The notes under the pieces: model-generated | Databases searched by the model: none | Told to the model about the DNA's origin: nothing | Seen by the model: only the letters and a program-made list of their open reading frames with translations | Translations under genes and position numbers: made by a program | Part shown: piece after piece, positions 20,147 through 32,718 of the stretch | Layout of the letters: each line of letters starts with the position of its first letter | How positions within the stretch are numbered: the first letter of the stretch is position 1 | From: Roseibium aquae | Lineage (GTDB): Bacteria > Pseudomonadota > Alphaproteobacteria > Rhizobiales > Stappiaceae | Length of the DNA stretch: 64,000 nt | Direction: 5' to 3' | Assembly: GCF_008711285.1 (NCBI RefSeq) | Contig: NZ_VXDC01000010.1 | Location: 1 to 64,000 of the forward strand

Positions 20147-21463
20147 TTAAAGTCTGGCTTGGGTATCGATCGGCGTCGCGCTGTAAAGATCGTCGCGGTT
20201 ATAGATGTCTTCGCGGAAGTGAATCACGCCATCGGCATTGGCCCATGCGGTGATGTAGGTCATGTACAGCGGAATTTTTGATTTCAGTTGCACATCTTCC
20301 CGCGCACCGCTGCGGATCACGGCGTCGACCTGCGCCCGGTCCCAGCCCGGCGTGGTGGACTGCAACAACCAGGTGATCAATTCCCTCACATTCTGCACCC
20401 GGACACAACCGGAGGAATGGAACCGGTAGTCGGACCCGAACAGCGTCTTCGAGGGCGTGTCGTGCAGATAGACCTGATGCTGGTTGTGGAAGTTGATGCG
20501 CACGGTACCGAGGGAATTGATTTCTCCCGGTTCCTGACGGAACTTGTATTGGGTCGCCTCGTCCGTATTCCAGTCGATCTGCTGCCAGGACAGCTCGTTG
20601 CCGCTCCAATCGAAGATCCGGATCTTGTTCTTCTCGAGGTATTGCGGGTCCTGATTCATCTTCGGAATCAGATCCTTGCGGATGATCGACCTCGGCACGG
20701 TCCAGTAGGGATTAAAGTTCAACTCGTAGATCTTGCTGTTCAAAATGGGGGTTTGCCGGTCGATCTTGCCAACCACGGCCGTGTGACGGGACCGAACATG
20801 ACCGTTCTCGACGGCCTCGATCTCCGCGGCCGGGATGTTCACCATCACATAGCGGTCCCCCAGGAAGCCGGACATGGAACGAAGACGCACCAGGTTCGTT
20901 TCAAGCTGGCGAAGGCGCAGATCCGCCGGAACGTTCAACGCGACGATCGTGCTTTCACCAACCACACCATCGGGGATCAGACCATGGCGCATCTGGAAGC
21001 GGCGCACTCCGGCATCGACATAGGAATCGAAGGTCGTGGACAGCCCGGCGGTCTGTTCCAGATCGCCTGAGGCGATGAGCCGCTGCCGGAGTTCAACCAC
21101 ACGCGGATCCGTGGCACCGATCCGCAGCGGGCGCCCTTGGCCGGAAATTCGCCCCCAGCCGCCTATCTGGACGATGCGGGAATACCGGTCGATGGCCGCC
21201 GCAACGTAGTCCGCCGTCTCCGGCGACAGGGTCGGCGCGCTCGATTCCATCGCGCGCAGCGAGTCCATCGTGTTTTGGAACCGATCCTCCCATTCGACGC
21301 GCTGCTGGTATTGCTGCAGGGCCTCCAACGGCGACTGCTGGGCGGCAACAGGCTGCCCGGACCACATCAGCGCGATCATGCTCAACGCCACGACGCCGCT
21401 CGAGGCCAATTTCAGACCGCCATACCGGGCCGTGTTACGCGCTGCACCCATGCTCAACCCCAT
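20147..21463 (-). CDS. L,D-transpeptidase with peptidoglycan-binding domain
   Basis: A 438-residue YcbB/LdtD-type enzyme that would make 3-3 peptidoglycan crosslinks in the periplasm. It has an N-terminal signal segment ending near residue 41, a peptidoglycan-binding domain at about 118-180 (ELRQRLIASG, VRRFQMRHGLIPDGVVG), and a YkuD catalytic domain with His334, His349 and the nucleophile Cys353 in HSSGCVRV. The next gene upstream is an LdtR-like MarR regulator on the same strand, matching the ldtR-ldtP pairing known in Rhizobiales. A dyad lies in its leader. Confidence 0.92.
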   Translation of the reverse strand: MGLSMGAARNTARYGGLKLASSGVVALSMIALMWSGQPVAAQQSPLEALQQYQQRVEWEDRFQNTMDSLRAMESSAPTLSPETADYVAAAIDRYSRIVQIGGWGRISGQGRPLRIGATDPRVVELRQRLIASGDLEQTAGLSTTFDSYVDAGVRRFQMRHGLIPDGVVGESTIVALNVPADLRLRQLETNLVRLRSMSGFLGDRYVMVNIPAAEIEAVENGHVRSRHTAVVGKIDRQTPILNSKIYELNFNPYWTVPRSIIRKDLIPKMNQDPQYLEKNKIRIFDWSGNELSWQQIDWNTDEATQYKFRQEPGEINSLGTVRINFHNQHQVYLHDTPSKTLFGSDYRFHSSGCVRVQNVRELITWLLQSTTPGWDRAQVDAVIRSGAREDVQLKSKIPLYMTYITAWANADGVIHFREDIYNRDDLYSATPIDTQARL

Positions 21464-21478
21464 TCATCGTTCCATCGC

Positions 21479-21501
21479 CAGAGGCTTCTGTTCAACCTCT
21501 G
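21479..21501. promoter_or_regulatory. Inverted repeat in the L,D-transpeptidase leader
   Basis: CAGAGG at 21479-21484 and CCTCTG at 21496-21501 form a perfect 6-base dyad 16 bases upstream of the transpeptidase start. It could be an LdtR operator or a hairpin near the ribosome binding site. Only the symmetry is seen; the role is inferred. Confidence 0.3.
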
Positions 21502-21509
21502 TACACGGA

Positions 21510-21538
21510 ACTTAACCATATGACCGGAGTGTTAACAA
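21510..21538 (-). promoter_or_regulatory. Possible promoter of the L,D-transpeptidase gene
   Basis: On the minus strand TTGTTA (21538-21533) is followed after 17 bases by TTAAGT (21515-21510). The match to a vegetative promoter is partial, but spacing and position, 47 bases before the start codon, are suitable. Confidence 0.3.
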
Positions 21539-21671
21539 TTTCCGGCCGGATCGGGTGTTCCGCCGACTTCAAGAAATTGTGTATTCGGTCGCCAAGCCCG
21601 CACGAAAGCAATCATTTGTGTTCAGAACATGTCCCAGCGGACGCTGTGGTGCGAAAACCCATCCTCAAATG

Positions 21672-21701
21672 CGAAACGCCGCCCAGAGGGACGGCGTTTC
21701 G
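21672..21701 (-). terminator. Hairpin after ldtR
   Basis: CGAAACGCCG at 21672-21681 pairs perfectly with CGGCGTTTCG at 21692-21701. It lies 23 bases after the ldtR stop. On the minus strand the T tract is weak (CATTTGAGGATGGGTTTT), so it may be only a partial terminator or an mRNA-stabilising hairpin. Confidence 0.55.
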
Positions 21702-21724
21702 AGTCATCCGGATCATGTTTCGCC

Positions 21725-22237
21725 CTAAAGACGATAAAGGATCTGGTCGGTCCAGAACCGCTCGAGCCGCCGCAGTGATTTGTTCAACTGCTGGAAGTCG
21801 TCGGGACCGATCTCGCCGACCTGTTCGACCGACAGAATGTGCCGCTCGTAAAGATCATTGATGATCTTCGCCACGTCCTTGCCTTTGTCCGTCAGGCTGA
21901 CCCGCACGGAACGGCGGTCGACCCGCGAACGCTGGTGATGGATGTAGCCTGTCTCGACCAGCTTCTTCAGATTGTAGGACACGTTGGACCCGAGGTAATA
22001 GCCCCGCGTACGCAGCTCGCCCGCCGTCAATTCGGCATCGCCGATATTGAACAACAGCAGAGCCTGTACGCTGTTCACGTCGGATCGGCCCATACGGTCG
22101 AATTCATCTTTGATAACGTCAAGAAGTCGTCTGTGAAGCCGCTCAACAAGCGTAAGAGCCTCAAGATAAAGTGGCTTGATTTCCACTTCCTCTTCGCCCT
22201 GTACCACAGCGTCAACTGCCCTGGGTGCGGTGATCAT
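21725..22237 (-). CDS. ldtR: MarR-family regulator, LdtR type
   Basis: A 170-residue winged-helix protein. The DNA-binding part shows AELTAGELRTRGYYLGSNVSYNLKKL as recognition region and a basic wing at RSRVDRRSVRVSLTDKG. The overall sequence resembles LdtR, described in Liberibacter and Sinorhizobium as activator of an L,D-transpeptidase gene and of stress tolerance. Here it sits immediately upstream of such a transpeptidase on the same strand with about 260 bases between them. Osmotic or envelope stress control is therefore likely. Confidence 0.85.
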   Translation of the reverse strand: MITAPRAVDAVVQGEEEVEIKPLYLEALTLVERLHRRLLDVIKDEFDRMGRSDVNSVQALLLFNIGDAELTAGELRTRGYYLGSNVSYNLKKLVETGYIHHQRSRVDRRSVRVSLTDKGKDVAKIINDLYERHILSVEQVGEIGPDDFQQLNKSLRRLERFWTDQILYRL

Positions 22238-22262
22238 GTGTTTGCGCCTCTGTTTACCTGTA

Positions 22263-22290
22263 AGCAGGTGGATATTTTTCCCACCTTGCT
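22263..22290. promoter_or_regulatory. Imperfect inverted repeat before ldtR
   Basis: AGCAGGTGG at 22263-22271 faces CCACCTTGCT at 22281-22290, a 9-base dyad with one bulged base, 26 bases upstream of the ldtR start. It could be an autoregulatory operator. Only the symmetry and position support this. Confidence 0.35.
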
Positions 22291-22390
22291 CACGACATTA
22301 CAGAGGCGCTTCTAAAATCCGCTTAAGAGACACGCTAAATTAGCGGTTAATTTCCACGGCCGCCTTTTCCTGAAACCGAAAATACTTCGT

Positions 22391-23284
22391 TTACTCTGTT
22401 CCGCGCAGGAATTTCACGATGGCGGAAAAGTCCCGCCCCTGTCCGCCACTGTTGCAAAACAGGTTGTAAAGCGCGGCCGCCTCAGCGCCCAGCGGAGTGG
22501 AGGCCCCGCTCGAACTTGCCGCCTCCTGCGCAAGTTTCAGATCCTTCAGCATCATCTCCGCGGCAAACCCGGGCTGGTAGTCCCTGTTGGCTGGCGACGT
22601 GGGCACAGGCCCCGGAACGGGACAGTAGCTGGTCAGCGACCAGCATTGCCCCGAGGCCGTGGACGAAATGTCGAAAAGCTTCTGGGCATCCAGCCCGAGG
22701 CGCTCGGCCAGCACGAATGCTTCCGAAACGCCGATCATGGAAATGCCGAGGATCATGTTGTTGCAGATCTTGGCCGCCTGACCAGTCCCCGATCCGCCGG
22801 CATGCACGATGGTCTTGCCCATCACTTCAAGGTACGGACGCGCGCCTTCGAACGCCTGATCGGCTCCGCCCACCATGAAGGTCAGCGTTCCGGCCGCCGC
22901 GCCGCCGACGCCGCCGCTCACCGGCGCGTCGACCATCAACAGGCCTTTTTCATTCGCGACCGCCGCCACCACCCGGGCGCTGTCCACGTCGATGGTCGAG
23001 GAATCGATCAGGATCGTTCCGGGTTTGGCGTGGTCGAGGATCCCACCGTCCTCGAGGTAGATCTTGCGGACATGGGCGCCGGCCGGCAGCATCGTCACGA
23101 TCACCTCGGCGGACGCCGCCAGATCGGCCACCGACGCCGCGCGGGTTCCACCGGCTGCTTCCAGGGCGCCGAGCGCTTCTTCCGACAAATCAAAACCGGC
23201 CACGGAATGACCCGCCTTCACCAGATTGGCGGCCATCGGACCGCCCATGTTCCCAAGCCCGATAAATCCGATCCGAGCGCTCAT
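22391..23284 (-). CDS. mmsB: 3-hydroxyisobutyrate dehydrogenase
   Basis: A 297-residue beta-hydroxyacid dehydrogenase that oxidises 3-hydroxyisobutyrate to methylmalonate semialdehyde in valine breakdown. The NAD-binding motif GFIGLGNMGGPMA is at the N terminus, the substrate loop DAPVSGGVGGAAAGTL follows, and the catalytic lysine lies in GQAAKICNN. Two further valine-pathway genes follow upstream on the same strand, which supports this substrate over other hydroxyacids. Confidence 0.92.
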   Translation of the reverse strand: MSARIGFIGLGNMGGPMAANLVKAGHSVAGFDLSEEALGALEAAGGTRAASVADLAASAEVIVTMLPAGAHVRKIYLEDGGILDHAKPGTILIDSSTIDVDSARVVAAVANEKGLLMVDAPVSGGVGGAAAGTLTFMVGGADQAFEGARPYLEVMGKTIVHAGGSGTGQAAKICNNMILGISMIGVSEAFVLAERLGLDAQKLFDISSTASGQCWSLTSYCPVPGPVPTSPANRDYQPGFAAEMMLKDLKLAQEAASSSGASTPLGAEAAALYNLFCNSGGQGRDFSAIVKFLRGTE

Positions 23285-23350
23285 GCCAAAAACCTCCCCG
23301 GCAATGGTGTTATTTTGAAGTGGACAGCAAGGTCCATGAGTGGAAATTCG

Positions 23351-23767
23351 TCACCTGATGGCGCGGTTCTCCCGCTCCATCAGGTACAAAAGGAGAAGAA
23401 AGATCGCGATGGTGATGAGATAGAATGCGATTTCATAGGGACGCTGGCCAAAGGTTTCCCAAAACAGGGTATGCATCAGGATCTGACTGAAGGCGCGCAC
23501 CAGCCACATCACAGTGCCCCAGGACACGGTCAGCCAGAGACCAATGGCCGCCACGAGATCCAGCACACCGAAAAACACCGTGGCGGTTTGCCAGGACAAG
23601 GGCATGTCCCAGAACCACACGTCCCGCCATGGGACCACGCCGACAATGCGGGCCCAGTGGATGACACCCGCCCCCAGCAACAGCAGCGCCATGAGGCGCA
23701 AGTACCAGACCAGCACGGTGCTCCAGGGCGGACGGGCACTGAGAAGATCCTGAAAACTGGTGATCAT
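23351..23767 (-). CDS. DUF6163-type four-helix membrane protein
   Basis: A 138-residue inner membrane protein with four hydrophobic segments, at about residues 18-45, 55-72, 76-95 and 110-130. It resembles the DUF6163 family of Rhizobiales; the assignment rests on remembered similarity. It sits between mmsB and the hydroxyisobutyryl-CoA hydrolase gene, 28 bases from the latter, so it is probably cotranscribed with valine-catabolic genes, though no role in the pathway is known. Confidence 0.75.
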   Translation of the reverse strand: MITSFQDLLSARPPWSTVLVWYLRLMALLLLGAGVIHWARIVGVVPWRDVWFWDMPLSWQTATVFFGVLDLVAAIGLWLTVSWGTVMWLVRAFSQILMHTLFWETFGQRPYEIAFYLITIAIFLLLLYLMERENRAIR

Positions 23768-23795
23768 GTGGACTCCGGTGCCTGTTGAACCTCGT

Positions 23796-24830
23796 TCACA
23801 GGGTCAGATCGCCCCCGTTCGGCATTCCGAAATACGCTTGTAGCGCAAGGCTGTCCACCTGATCCAGATGGTCCGGCCGCCATTTGGGGCTATGATCCTT
23901 GTCGATCAGCACGGCACGCACGCCCTCAAAAAAGTCATGCCCTTTCAGGATCTCGCTCACGATCCGGAATTCCAGCCGCATGCAGCCATTGAAATCCAGC
24001 GTGCGGCCACGGCGCATCTGCTCAAGGGCGATATGGACGCTCGTTGGTGATTTTCCGCGGATGGTCTTCGCCGTCTCGGCCGCGAAAGCATCGTCTTGCG
24101 CGTCGAGCGCCGCCATGATCCCGGAAACCGTTTCCTTGGAAAAGACCCGATCGATCAAATCCGCTTGCGCCATGACCGCTCCGCGTTCCGGCACCATGGA
24201 CACACTGGCGAGCAATGCATCCACGTCTTCGGCCCGTTCGAGCGAAACCATCAGATCGCCGATACGGTCCCGGGCGGTTGCGTGGGTCAGGATGCCCGCC
24301 TCATAGGCATCCGCCTGCCCCATACGGCCGGCGCTCATCGCCAGGTAGGTCCCGACGGCGTTCGGCAACCGCGGCAAAAAGTAGGTTCCCCCCACATCCG
24401 GGAAAAAGCCGATGCCCGTCTCGGGCATGGAAAACAGCATGTGTTCGGTGCCTATCCGGTGCGAGCCATGAACGGACACCCCGACGCCGCCGCCCATGAC
24501 GATGCCGTCGATCACCGCGATATACGGCTTTGGAAAAGCCTTGATCTGGGCGTTCAGCCGGTACTCGTCGCGAAAAAAGTCCGAAAGCCCTTCCGTCTGT
24601 CCGGCCCGCCGGGCCTCATAGATGGCCCTGATATCGCCCCCGGCGCAAAACGCCTTTTCTCCAGCCCCGGAAACCACAACATGCCGGATCGAGTCATCTG
24701 ATGCCCAGAGCGAAAGCTGGGCGGCCATCGCCTTCACCATCCCATGGCTCAACGCGTTCAACGCCTTGGGACGGTTCAGCAAGATGAACCCGGCATGACC
24801 GCGCTTTTCGAACAGGATTTCGTCTGTCAC
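23796..24830 (-). CDS. 3-hydroxyisobutyryl-CoA hydrolase
   Basis: A crotonase-fold enzyme of 344 residues that releases 3-hydroxyisobutyrate from its CoA ester in valine catabolism. The oxyanion-hole motif GEKAFCAGGDIRAIYE, the second loop GIVMGGGVGVSVHGSHRIG and the MPETGIGFFPDVGGTYFLPRL block are characteristic of HIBCH rather than short enoyl-CoA hydratases. The GTG at 24830 is chosen because GGAG lies six bases before it; a TTG five codons earlier has no good site. It lies between an acyl-CoA dehydrogenase and mmsB. Confidence 0.92.
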   Translation of the reverse strand: MTDEILFEKRGHAGFILLNRPKALNALSHGMVKAMAAQLSLWASDDSIRHVVVSGAGEKAFCAGGDIRAIYEARRAGQTEGLSDFFRDEYRLNAQIKAFPKPYIAVIDGIVMGGGVGVSVHGSHRIGTEHMLFSMPETGIGFFPDVGGTYFLPRLPNAVGTYLAMSAGRMGQADAYEAGILTHATARDRIGDLMVSLERAEDVDALLASVSMVPERGAVMAQADLIDRVFSKETVSGIMAALDAQDDAFAAETAKTIRGKSPTSVHIALEQMRRGRTLDFNGCMRLEFRIVSEILKGHDFFEGVRAVLIDKDHSPKWRPDHLDQVDSLALQAYFGMPNGGDLTL

Positions 24831-24873
24831 TTTCTTCTCCAGCAAACACAGGACGTTAAGGGCGTATCCGGAC

Positions 24874-28545
<3,672 letters not shown>

Positions 28546-28614
28546 ATTTGCGCCGACCCGTTTGCGAATCCGCTGCCCGATCCCCACATCAGCCAAACGA
28601 AAGGAGATCGCACC

Positions 28615-29103
28615 ATGCCCCTGGATGTCGCAACCACCGAGACACGTCAGGATCAATTCGATCCTCAAACCCGGCCGGAGCTATTTTCCGGCATCCGGTC
28701 GCGGAGAGTTTTCGCCTTTTTCATCGACGTCATCGCGATTGCCGTCCTGTTCACTCTAGCCGCGGTTCTGGTGTTCTTTCTTGGGATCTTCACGCTTGGC
28801 CTAGCCTGGATGATCTATTTCGTGCTCTGGCAGACGGTCGCACTGGTCTATGTTGCCATCACCCTCGGAGGGTCGAAGGCCGCAACACCCGGCATGGCCG
28901 CCATGGGTCTGGAGATGCGGCTCTGGTACGGGGCAAAGCCGTATCCCCTGCTGGCAGCCATGCACGCACTCTTGTTCTGGTTCTCGGTGGCCCTGCTCAC
29001 CCCGTTCGTGCTGCTGGTGTCGCTGGTTTCGGATCGCAAGCGCCTGCTCCATGACATCGTTCTGGGCACCGTGGTCGTGAATACCGAACCGAACCGGCCT
29101 TGA
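28615..29103 (+). CDS. RDD-family membrane protein
   Basis: A 162-residue inner membrane protein. The RSRRVFAFFIDVIAI stretch is the R-x-x-A-x-x-x-D start of the RDD domain, with hydrophobic segments at about 32-60, 66-85 and 110-140, and the C-terminal LVSDRKRLLHDIVLGTVVV end of the family. GGAGATCGCACC precedes the ATG. Function of such proteins is poorly known; ion or osmolyte transport has been proposed for some members. Confidence 0.85.
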   Translation: MPLDVATTETRQDQFDPQTRPELFSGIRSRRVFAFFIDVIAIAVLFTLAAVLVFFLGIFTLGLAWMIYFVLWQTVALVYVAITLGGSKAATPGMAAMGLEMRLWYGAKPYPLLAAMHALLFWFSVALLTPFVLLVSLVSDRKRLLHDIVLGTVVVNTEPNRP

Positions 29104-29329
29104 TCGGACCAAAGGTCGGGCATTCCATCGGACGGCACCAGCCGGTTAGCCCGCGCCAGACCGGCGTGGCAGCCGGTCGGAGCCGCTTTCGGGGAAGCTG
29201 TTTCCAAAGGTCCGAAGCGGATAGGAAGATTCTGCCTTTTTCTTTCCAGCGACGCTGATCTATGGTGCCCGCAGGAGCAGACGAGGCGATTTGGCGGGTG
29301 TTCGGCTGCGGAATGCTACGGGCAGGTGC

Positions 29330-31162
29330 ATGACATCCATCGACATAGCCATGGCGCTTACCTTTCTGGTGATCGCGTCAACGGTATTTCTCTACGCCAT
29401 TGAGAAATTTGAAATCGAGGCCGTCGCGCTCGGGTCGGTCGTCGGCTTGATCCTGGTGTTCAGCGTTTTTCCGGTGCCGGCGGCCGAGGGTTTCGTGACC
29501 ACGGGCGATTTTCTCGTTGGTTTCGCGAACCCGGCATTGATCACGGTCATCTGCCTTCTGATCATCGGCCAGGGACTTTTCCAAACCGATGCCCTGGAGG
29601 CTCCAGCCAAGGCCATCGTGCGCTGGACCCGCGGACGGTCGCACGTGGCCACTGTGCCGATTCTTCTGACCGTGGCTGTGCTCAGTGCCTTTTTGAACAA
29701 CACCCCGGTCGTTGTCATGTTTCTGCCGATCCTGACCGCGGTTGCCGCGACCTTGGGACGGTCGCCCTCACGGCTTTTGATGCCGCTCTCCTTCATCGCG
29801 ATCCTGGGCGGCATGACCACCTTGATCGGGTCTTCGACGAACCTGCTGGTGGCCAGCTTCGCCTCCCAGTCCAGCGACCTGAATTTCACGTTTTTCAGCT
29901 TCACGCCAATCGGTTTGATCATGGCTTCGGTGGGGAGCCTCTATGTTCTTTTCATCATGCCGCGATTGCTGCAGCCGCGCAAAACGATGGCCGATGAAAT
30001 CCAAGGCTCCTCAGGAAAACAGTTCATCGCCCAGATCTCGGTCGGCTACGATCATCCCCTGGTTGGAATGGAATCGGTGTCGGGCATGTTTCCGGCGCTC
30101 AAGGACATGACGGTGCGCCTGGTCCAGCGGGGCGAAAAACCGCTCCTGCCCCCCTTCGAAAATGTGGTGCTCCAGCCCGGCGACACGATCATTGTCGCCG
30201 CGACGCGGACAGCGCTGGCCAATGCGCTGAGCCGCAGGCAGCCCCTTCTGGAAGCCGATGCGGCCGGCGAAACTTCGCCGAACGACACCACCGTTCCAAC
30301 GCCCGGTTCAATGACCCTGTCGGAGGTCGTGGTCGCGCCCGCCTCCCGCCTGTTGGGACGCACGTTGCCGCAATCGGGATTTTATGCCGAGACCGGCTGT
30401 GTGGTGATGGGCATCCAGCGCCGAAGCCGCATGCCGCGCATGGCGATGAACGACATCAGGCTTGAAGCGGGCGACGTTCTTCTGGTGGCCGGCTCCGAAG
30501 AAACGATTTCCCGGCTGCGCGGCAGCCGGGATGTTCTGCTTCTGGACTGGTCGACCGCCGAGGTGCCCCGCCGCCGGTACGCGCCGCGGGCCTTGACCAT
30601 TTTCGGCGCGGTCGTTGCGGTTTCCGCCACCGGAATGGTGCCGATCGTCACCGCGGCCATCGCCGGAACATTCGCCATGATCCTGTTCGGATGCTTGAAT
30701 GTCCGCCAGGCCATGCGGGCGATTGACAGCCGGATCTTCATGCTTGTGGGCGCGTCTCTGGCGGGGGCCGTGGCCCTCGAAGCGACCGGCGGGGCATCCG
30801 CCGTCGCATCCGCGCTTGCCTCCGCGCTTCAGGGTCAGCCGCCTGTCGTGATCCTGTCCGCCCTTTACTTCGTCGTCATGGTGTTGACGAATGTGCTGTC
30901 CAACAATGCGGCGGCCGTGTTGTTCACCCCGGTCGCCCTCAATCTGGCTGCCCAGGTCGGCCAGCCACCGGAGGCGTTCATCGTCTGTTTGATCTTCGCG
31001 GCGAACAGTTCCTTCGCGACCCCCATCGGCTATCAGACAAACCTCATCGTCATGGGTCCGGGTCACTACAGGTTCGGCGATTTCGTGAAAGCTGGTGTCC
31101 CACTTGCGCTGATTTTGTGGTTGACGTTCACCCTTGTCGCGCCATGGTATTATGGCTTGTAA
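29330..31162 (+). CDS. SLC13/DASS-type transporter with two RCK_C domains
   Basis: A 610-residue membrane carrier. N-terminal helices cover about residues 1-190 with the motif NNTPVVVMFLPI; two TrkA_C (RCK_C) domains fill about 200-400 (MTVRLVQRGEKPLLPPFENVVLQPGDTIIVAA and LEAGDVLLVAGSEETISRLRG, in parts); and a second membrane half follows with TNVLSNNAAAVLFTPVAL. The architecture is that of bacterial SLC13-like permeases implicated in sulfate or dicarboxylate transport; the substrate is not evident. ATG 29330 is chosen over a GTG/TTG extension with no ribosome binding site. Confidence 0.88.
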   Translation: MTSIDIAMALTFLVIASTVFLYAIEKFEIEAVALGSVVGLILVFSVFPVPAAEGFVTTGDFLVGFANPALITVICLLIIGQGLFQTDALEAPAKAIVRWTRGRSHVATVPILLTVAVLSAFLNNTPVVVMFLPILTAVAATLGRSPSRLLMPLSFIAILGGMTTLIGSSTNLLVASFASQSSDLNFTFFSFTPIGLIMASVGSLYVLFIMPRLLQPRKTMADEIQGSSGKQFIAQISVGYDHPLVGMESVSGMFPALKDMTVRLVQRGEKPLLPPFENVVLQPGDTIIVAATRTALANALSRRQPLLEADAAGETSPNDTTVPTPGSMTLSEVVVAPASRLLGRTLPQSGFYAETGCVVMGIQRRSRMPRMAMNDIRLEAGDVLLVAGSEETISRLRGSRDVLLLDWSTAEVPRRRYAPRALTIFGAVVAVSATGMVPIVTAAIAGTFAMILFGCLNVRQAMRAIDSRIFMLVGASLAGAVALEATGGASAVASALASALQGQPPVVILSALYFVVMVLTNVLSNNAAAVLFTPVALNLAAQVGQPPEAFIVCLIFAANSSFATPIGYQTNLIVMGPGHYRFGDFVKAGVPLALILWLTFTLVAPWYYGL

Positions 31163-31202
31163 GACAGTCGCTTTCGAACGATGAGGAAAACGGGACCCGG
31201 CA

Positions 31203-31967
31203 TTGACGCGCCATCCGACTGATCATCCGCAGTTTTATCTGACGGCCCCCGCACCCTGCCCCTATCTGGACGGCCGGCAGGAACGCAAAGTGTTCACCCA
31301 CTTGATCGGGCATCATGCGCCGGCGCTCAATGATGTTCTGACCCAGGGGGGCTTCCGCCGCAGCCAGAACATCGCCTACCGGCCCGCCTGCGAAAACTGC
31401 CGGGCCTGCGTTTCGGTCCGGGTCCGCGTTGCCGATTTCGAATGGACCAAGTCGTTCAAGAGGCAATGGAAGCGGTGCGAAGACATTGTCGGTGCACGCC
31501 TGCCGCCAAGCCCTTCCGCAGAGCAATACGACCTGTTCAAGGACTATCTCTATTCGCGCCACGAAAATGGCGGCATGACGGAGATGAGTATCCTGGACTA
31601 TGCGATGATGGTGGAGGACACCCACGTCGAAACAATGGTCATCGAATACCGCCGCCGCGGACCGGATACGTTTTTGACCGGCGCGGGAGAAGGTCCCCTG
31701 TTGGGTGTCGCCCTGACCGACCAGCTGGCGGACGGTCTGTCCATGGTCTACTCCTACTACACGCCGGACAGCGCGGGAGCGGGTTTGGGCACCTACATGA
31801 TTCTCGACCACATCGAGCGGGCACGGCGCATGAACCTGCCCTATGTCTACCTCGGGTATTGGGTCGATGGGTCTCCCAAGATGGCCTACAAGGCCCGCTT
31901 CCGTCCGCAGGAGCATCTGGGTCCGGATGGATGGTCCGAGATCGATGCCCGGACCAGCGCAATGTAG
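31203..31967 (+). CDS. bpt: Aspartate/glutamate leucyltransferase (arginyltransferase family)
   Basis: Bpt attaches leucine to proteins starting with aspartate or glutamate, feeding them to ClpAPS by the N-degron route. The 254-residue protein has the N-terminal [17 protein letters not shown], the [15 protein letters not shown] cysteine motif, and the [15 protein letters not shown] / [20 protein letters not shown] acetyltransferase-like core. The frame starts with TTG at 31203; no in-frame ATG gives the conserved N terminus. It lies 40 bases after the SLC13 gene. Confidence 0.9.
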   Translation: MTRHPTDHPQFYLTAPAPCPYLDGRQERKVFTHLIGHHAPALNDVLTQGGFRRSQNIAYRPACENCRACVSVRVRVADFEWTKSFKRQWKRCEDIVGARLPPSPSAEQYDLFKDYLYSRHENGGMTEMSILDYAMMVEDTHVETMVIEYRRRGPDTFLTGAGEGPLLGVALTDQLADGLSMVYSYYTPDSAGAGLGTYMILDHIERARRMNLPYVYLGYWVDGSPKMAYKARFRPQEHLGPDGWSEIDARTSAM

Positions 31968-32013
31968 CCGCGCGCCTGTCCTCAAAACCGGGCAGTCAGC
32001 GGTCTGCTGGCCG

Positions 32014-32697
32014 TCAGTTCACGGTTGAAAGATAGTCTCGGATATCGGCAAAAACCGCTTTGAACATCCGCGGGGTCAATCGTCCGGTGTTCGTGTTGTA
32101 GCGCGAGCAATGGTAGCTATCGAACAGGACTAGCCCAGTGCCCGGGATCTCGTGGCGGGCGCCGTGCGAGAACGGATGAGCCGCGCGGCGTTCACCGATC
32201 GCGCTCAAAAAGGTTTCATGGGCGATCCGGCCGAGCAGCAGAACCGCCCGCAGCGTGGGATGGGCATCGAGTGTTGCAAGAAGAAACGGCCGGCACGCCT
32301 TGATCTCGGAGCCGATTGGTTTGTTTTCCGGCGGCAGGCAGCGCACGGCATTTGTGATGAGCGCGGCCGAGAGCACAAGGCCGTCATCAGGACGCGCCAG
32401 ATAGCGCCCCGTTGCGAAGCCGTACTCGATCATGGTTTCGAACAGAAGATCGCCGGCATAGTCGCCGGTGAACGGGCGGCCCGTCCGGTTTGCCCCCTTC
32501 ATGCCCGGCGCCAGGCCGACCACAAGAAGCTTCGGCGCCGGGTCTCCGAATGAGGCGACCGGCGCGTTGTGCCAATCGGGATGCGCCGTGCTCAGTGTGC
32601 GGCGAAGATCGACCAGTCGCGGACAAAGCGGACAGTCCAAAGGAGGATCGGCCGGACCCTGTGGGGCGGCGTCATTCGTCCTCGCGATCGGGCTCAT
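32014..32697 (-). CDS. Family 5 uracil-DNA glycosylase (UdgB type)
   Basis: A 227-residue DNA repair glycosylase that removes uracil and some damaged bases. Motif A reads GLAPGMKGANRTGRPFTGD, lacking the aspartate/asparagine catalytic residue of other families as in family 5 enzymes, and motif B reads SYHCSRYNTNTGRLT, where most relatives have HPSRQN. Cysteines at about residues 22, 25 and in the core may bind an iron-sulfur cluster. It is 21 bases downstream of the NYN gene and likely in one transcript with it. Confidence 0.88.
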   Translation of the reverse strand: MSPIARTNDAAPQGPADPPLDCPLCPRLVDLRRTLSTAHPDWHNAPVASFGDPAPKLLVVGLAPGMKGANRTGRPFTGDYAGDLLFETMIEYGFATGRYLARPDDGLVLSAALITNAVRCLPPENKPIGSEIKACRPFLLATLDAHPTLRAVLLLGRIAHETFLSAIGERRAAHPFSHGARHEIPGTGLVLFDSYHCSRYNTNTGRLTPRMFKAVFADIRDYLSTVN

Positions 32698-32718
32698 GGC
32701 TCAAAAAACATCACGAAA

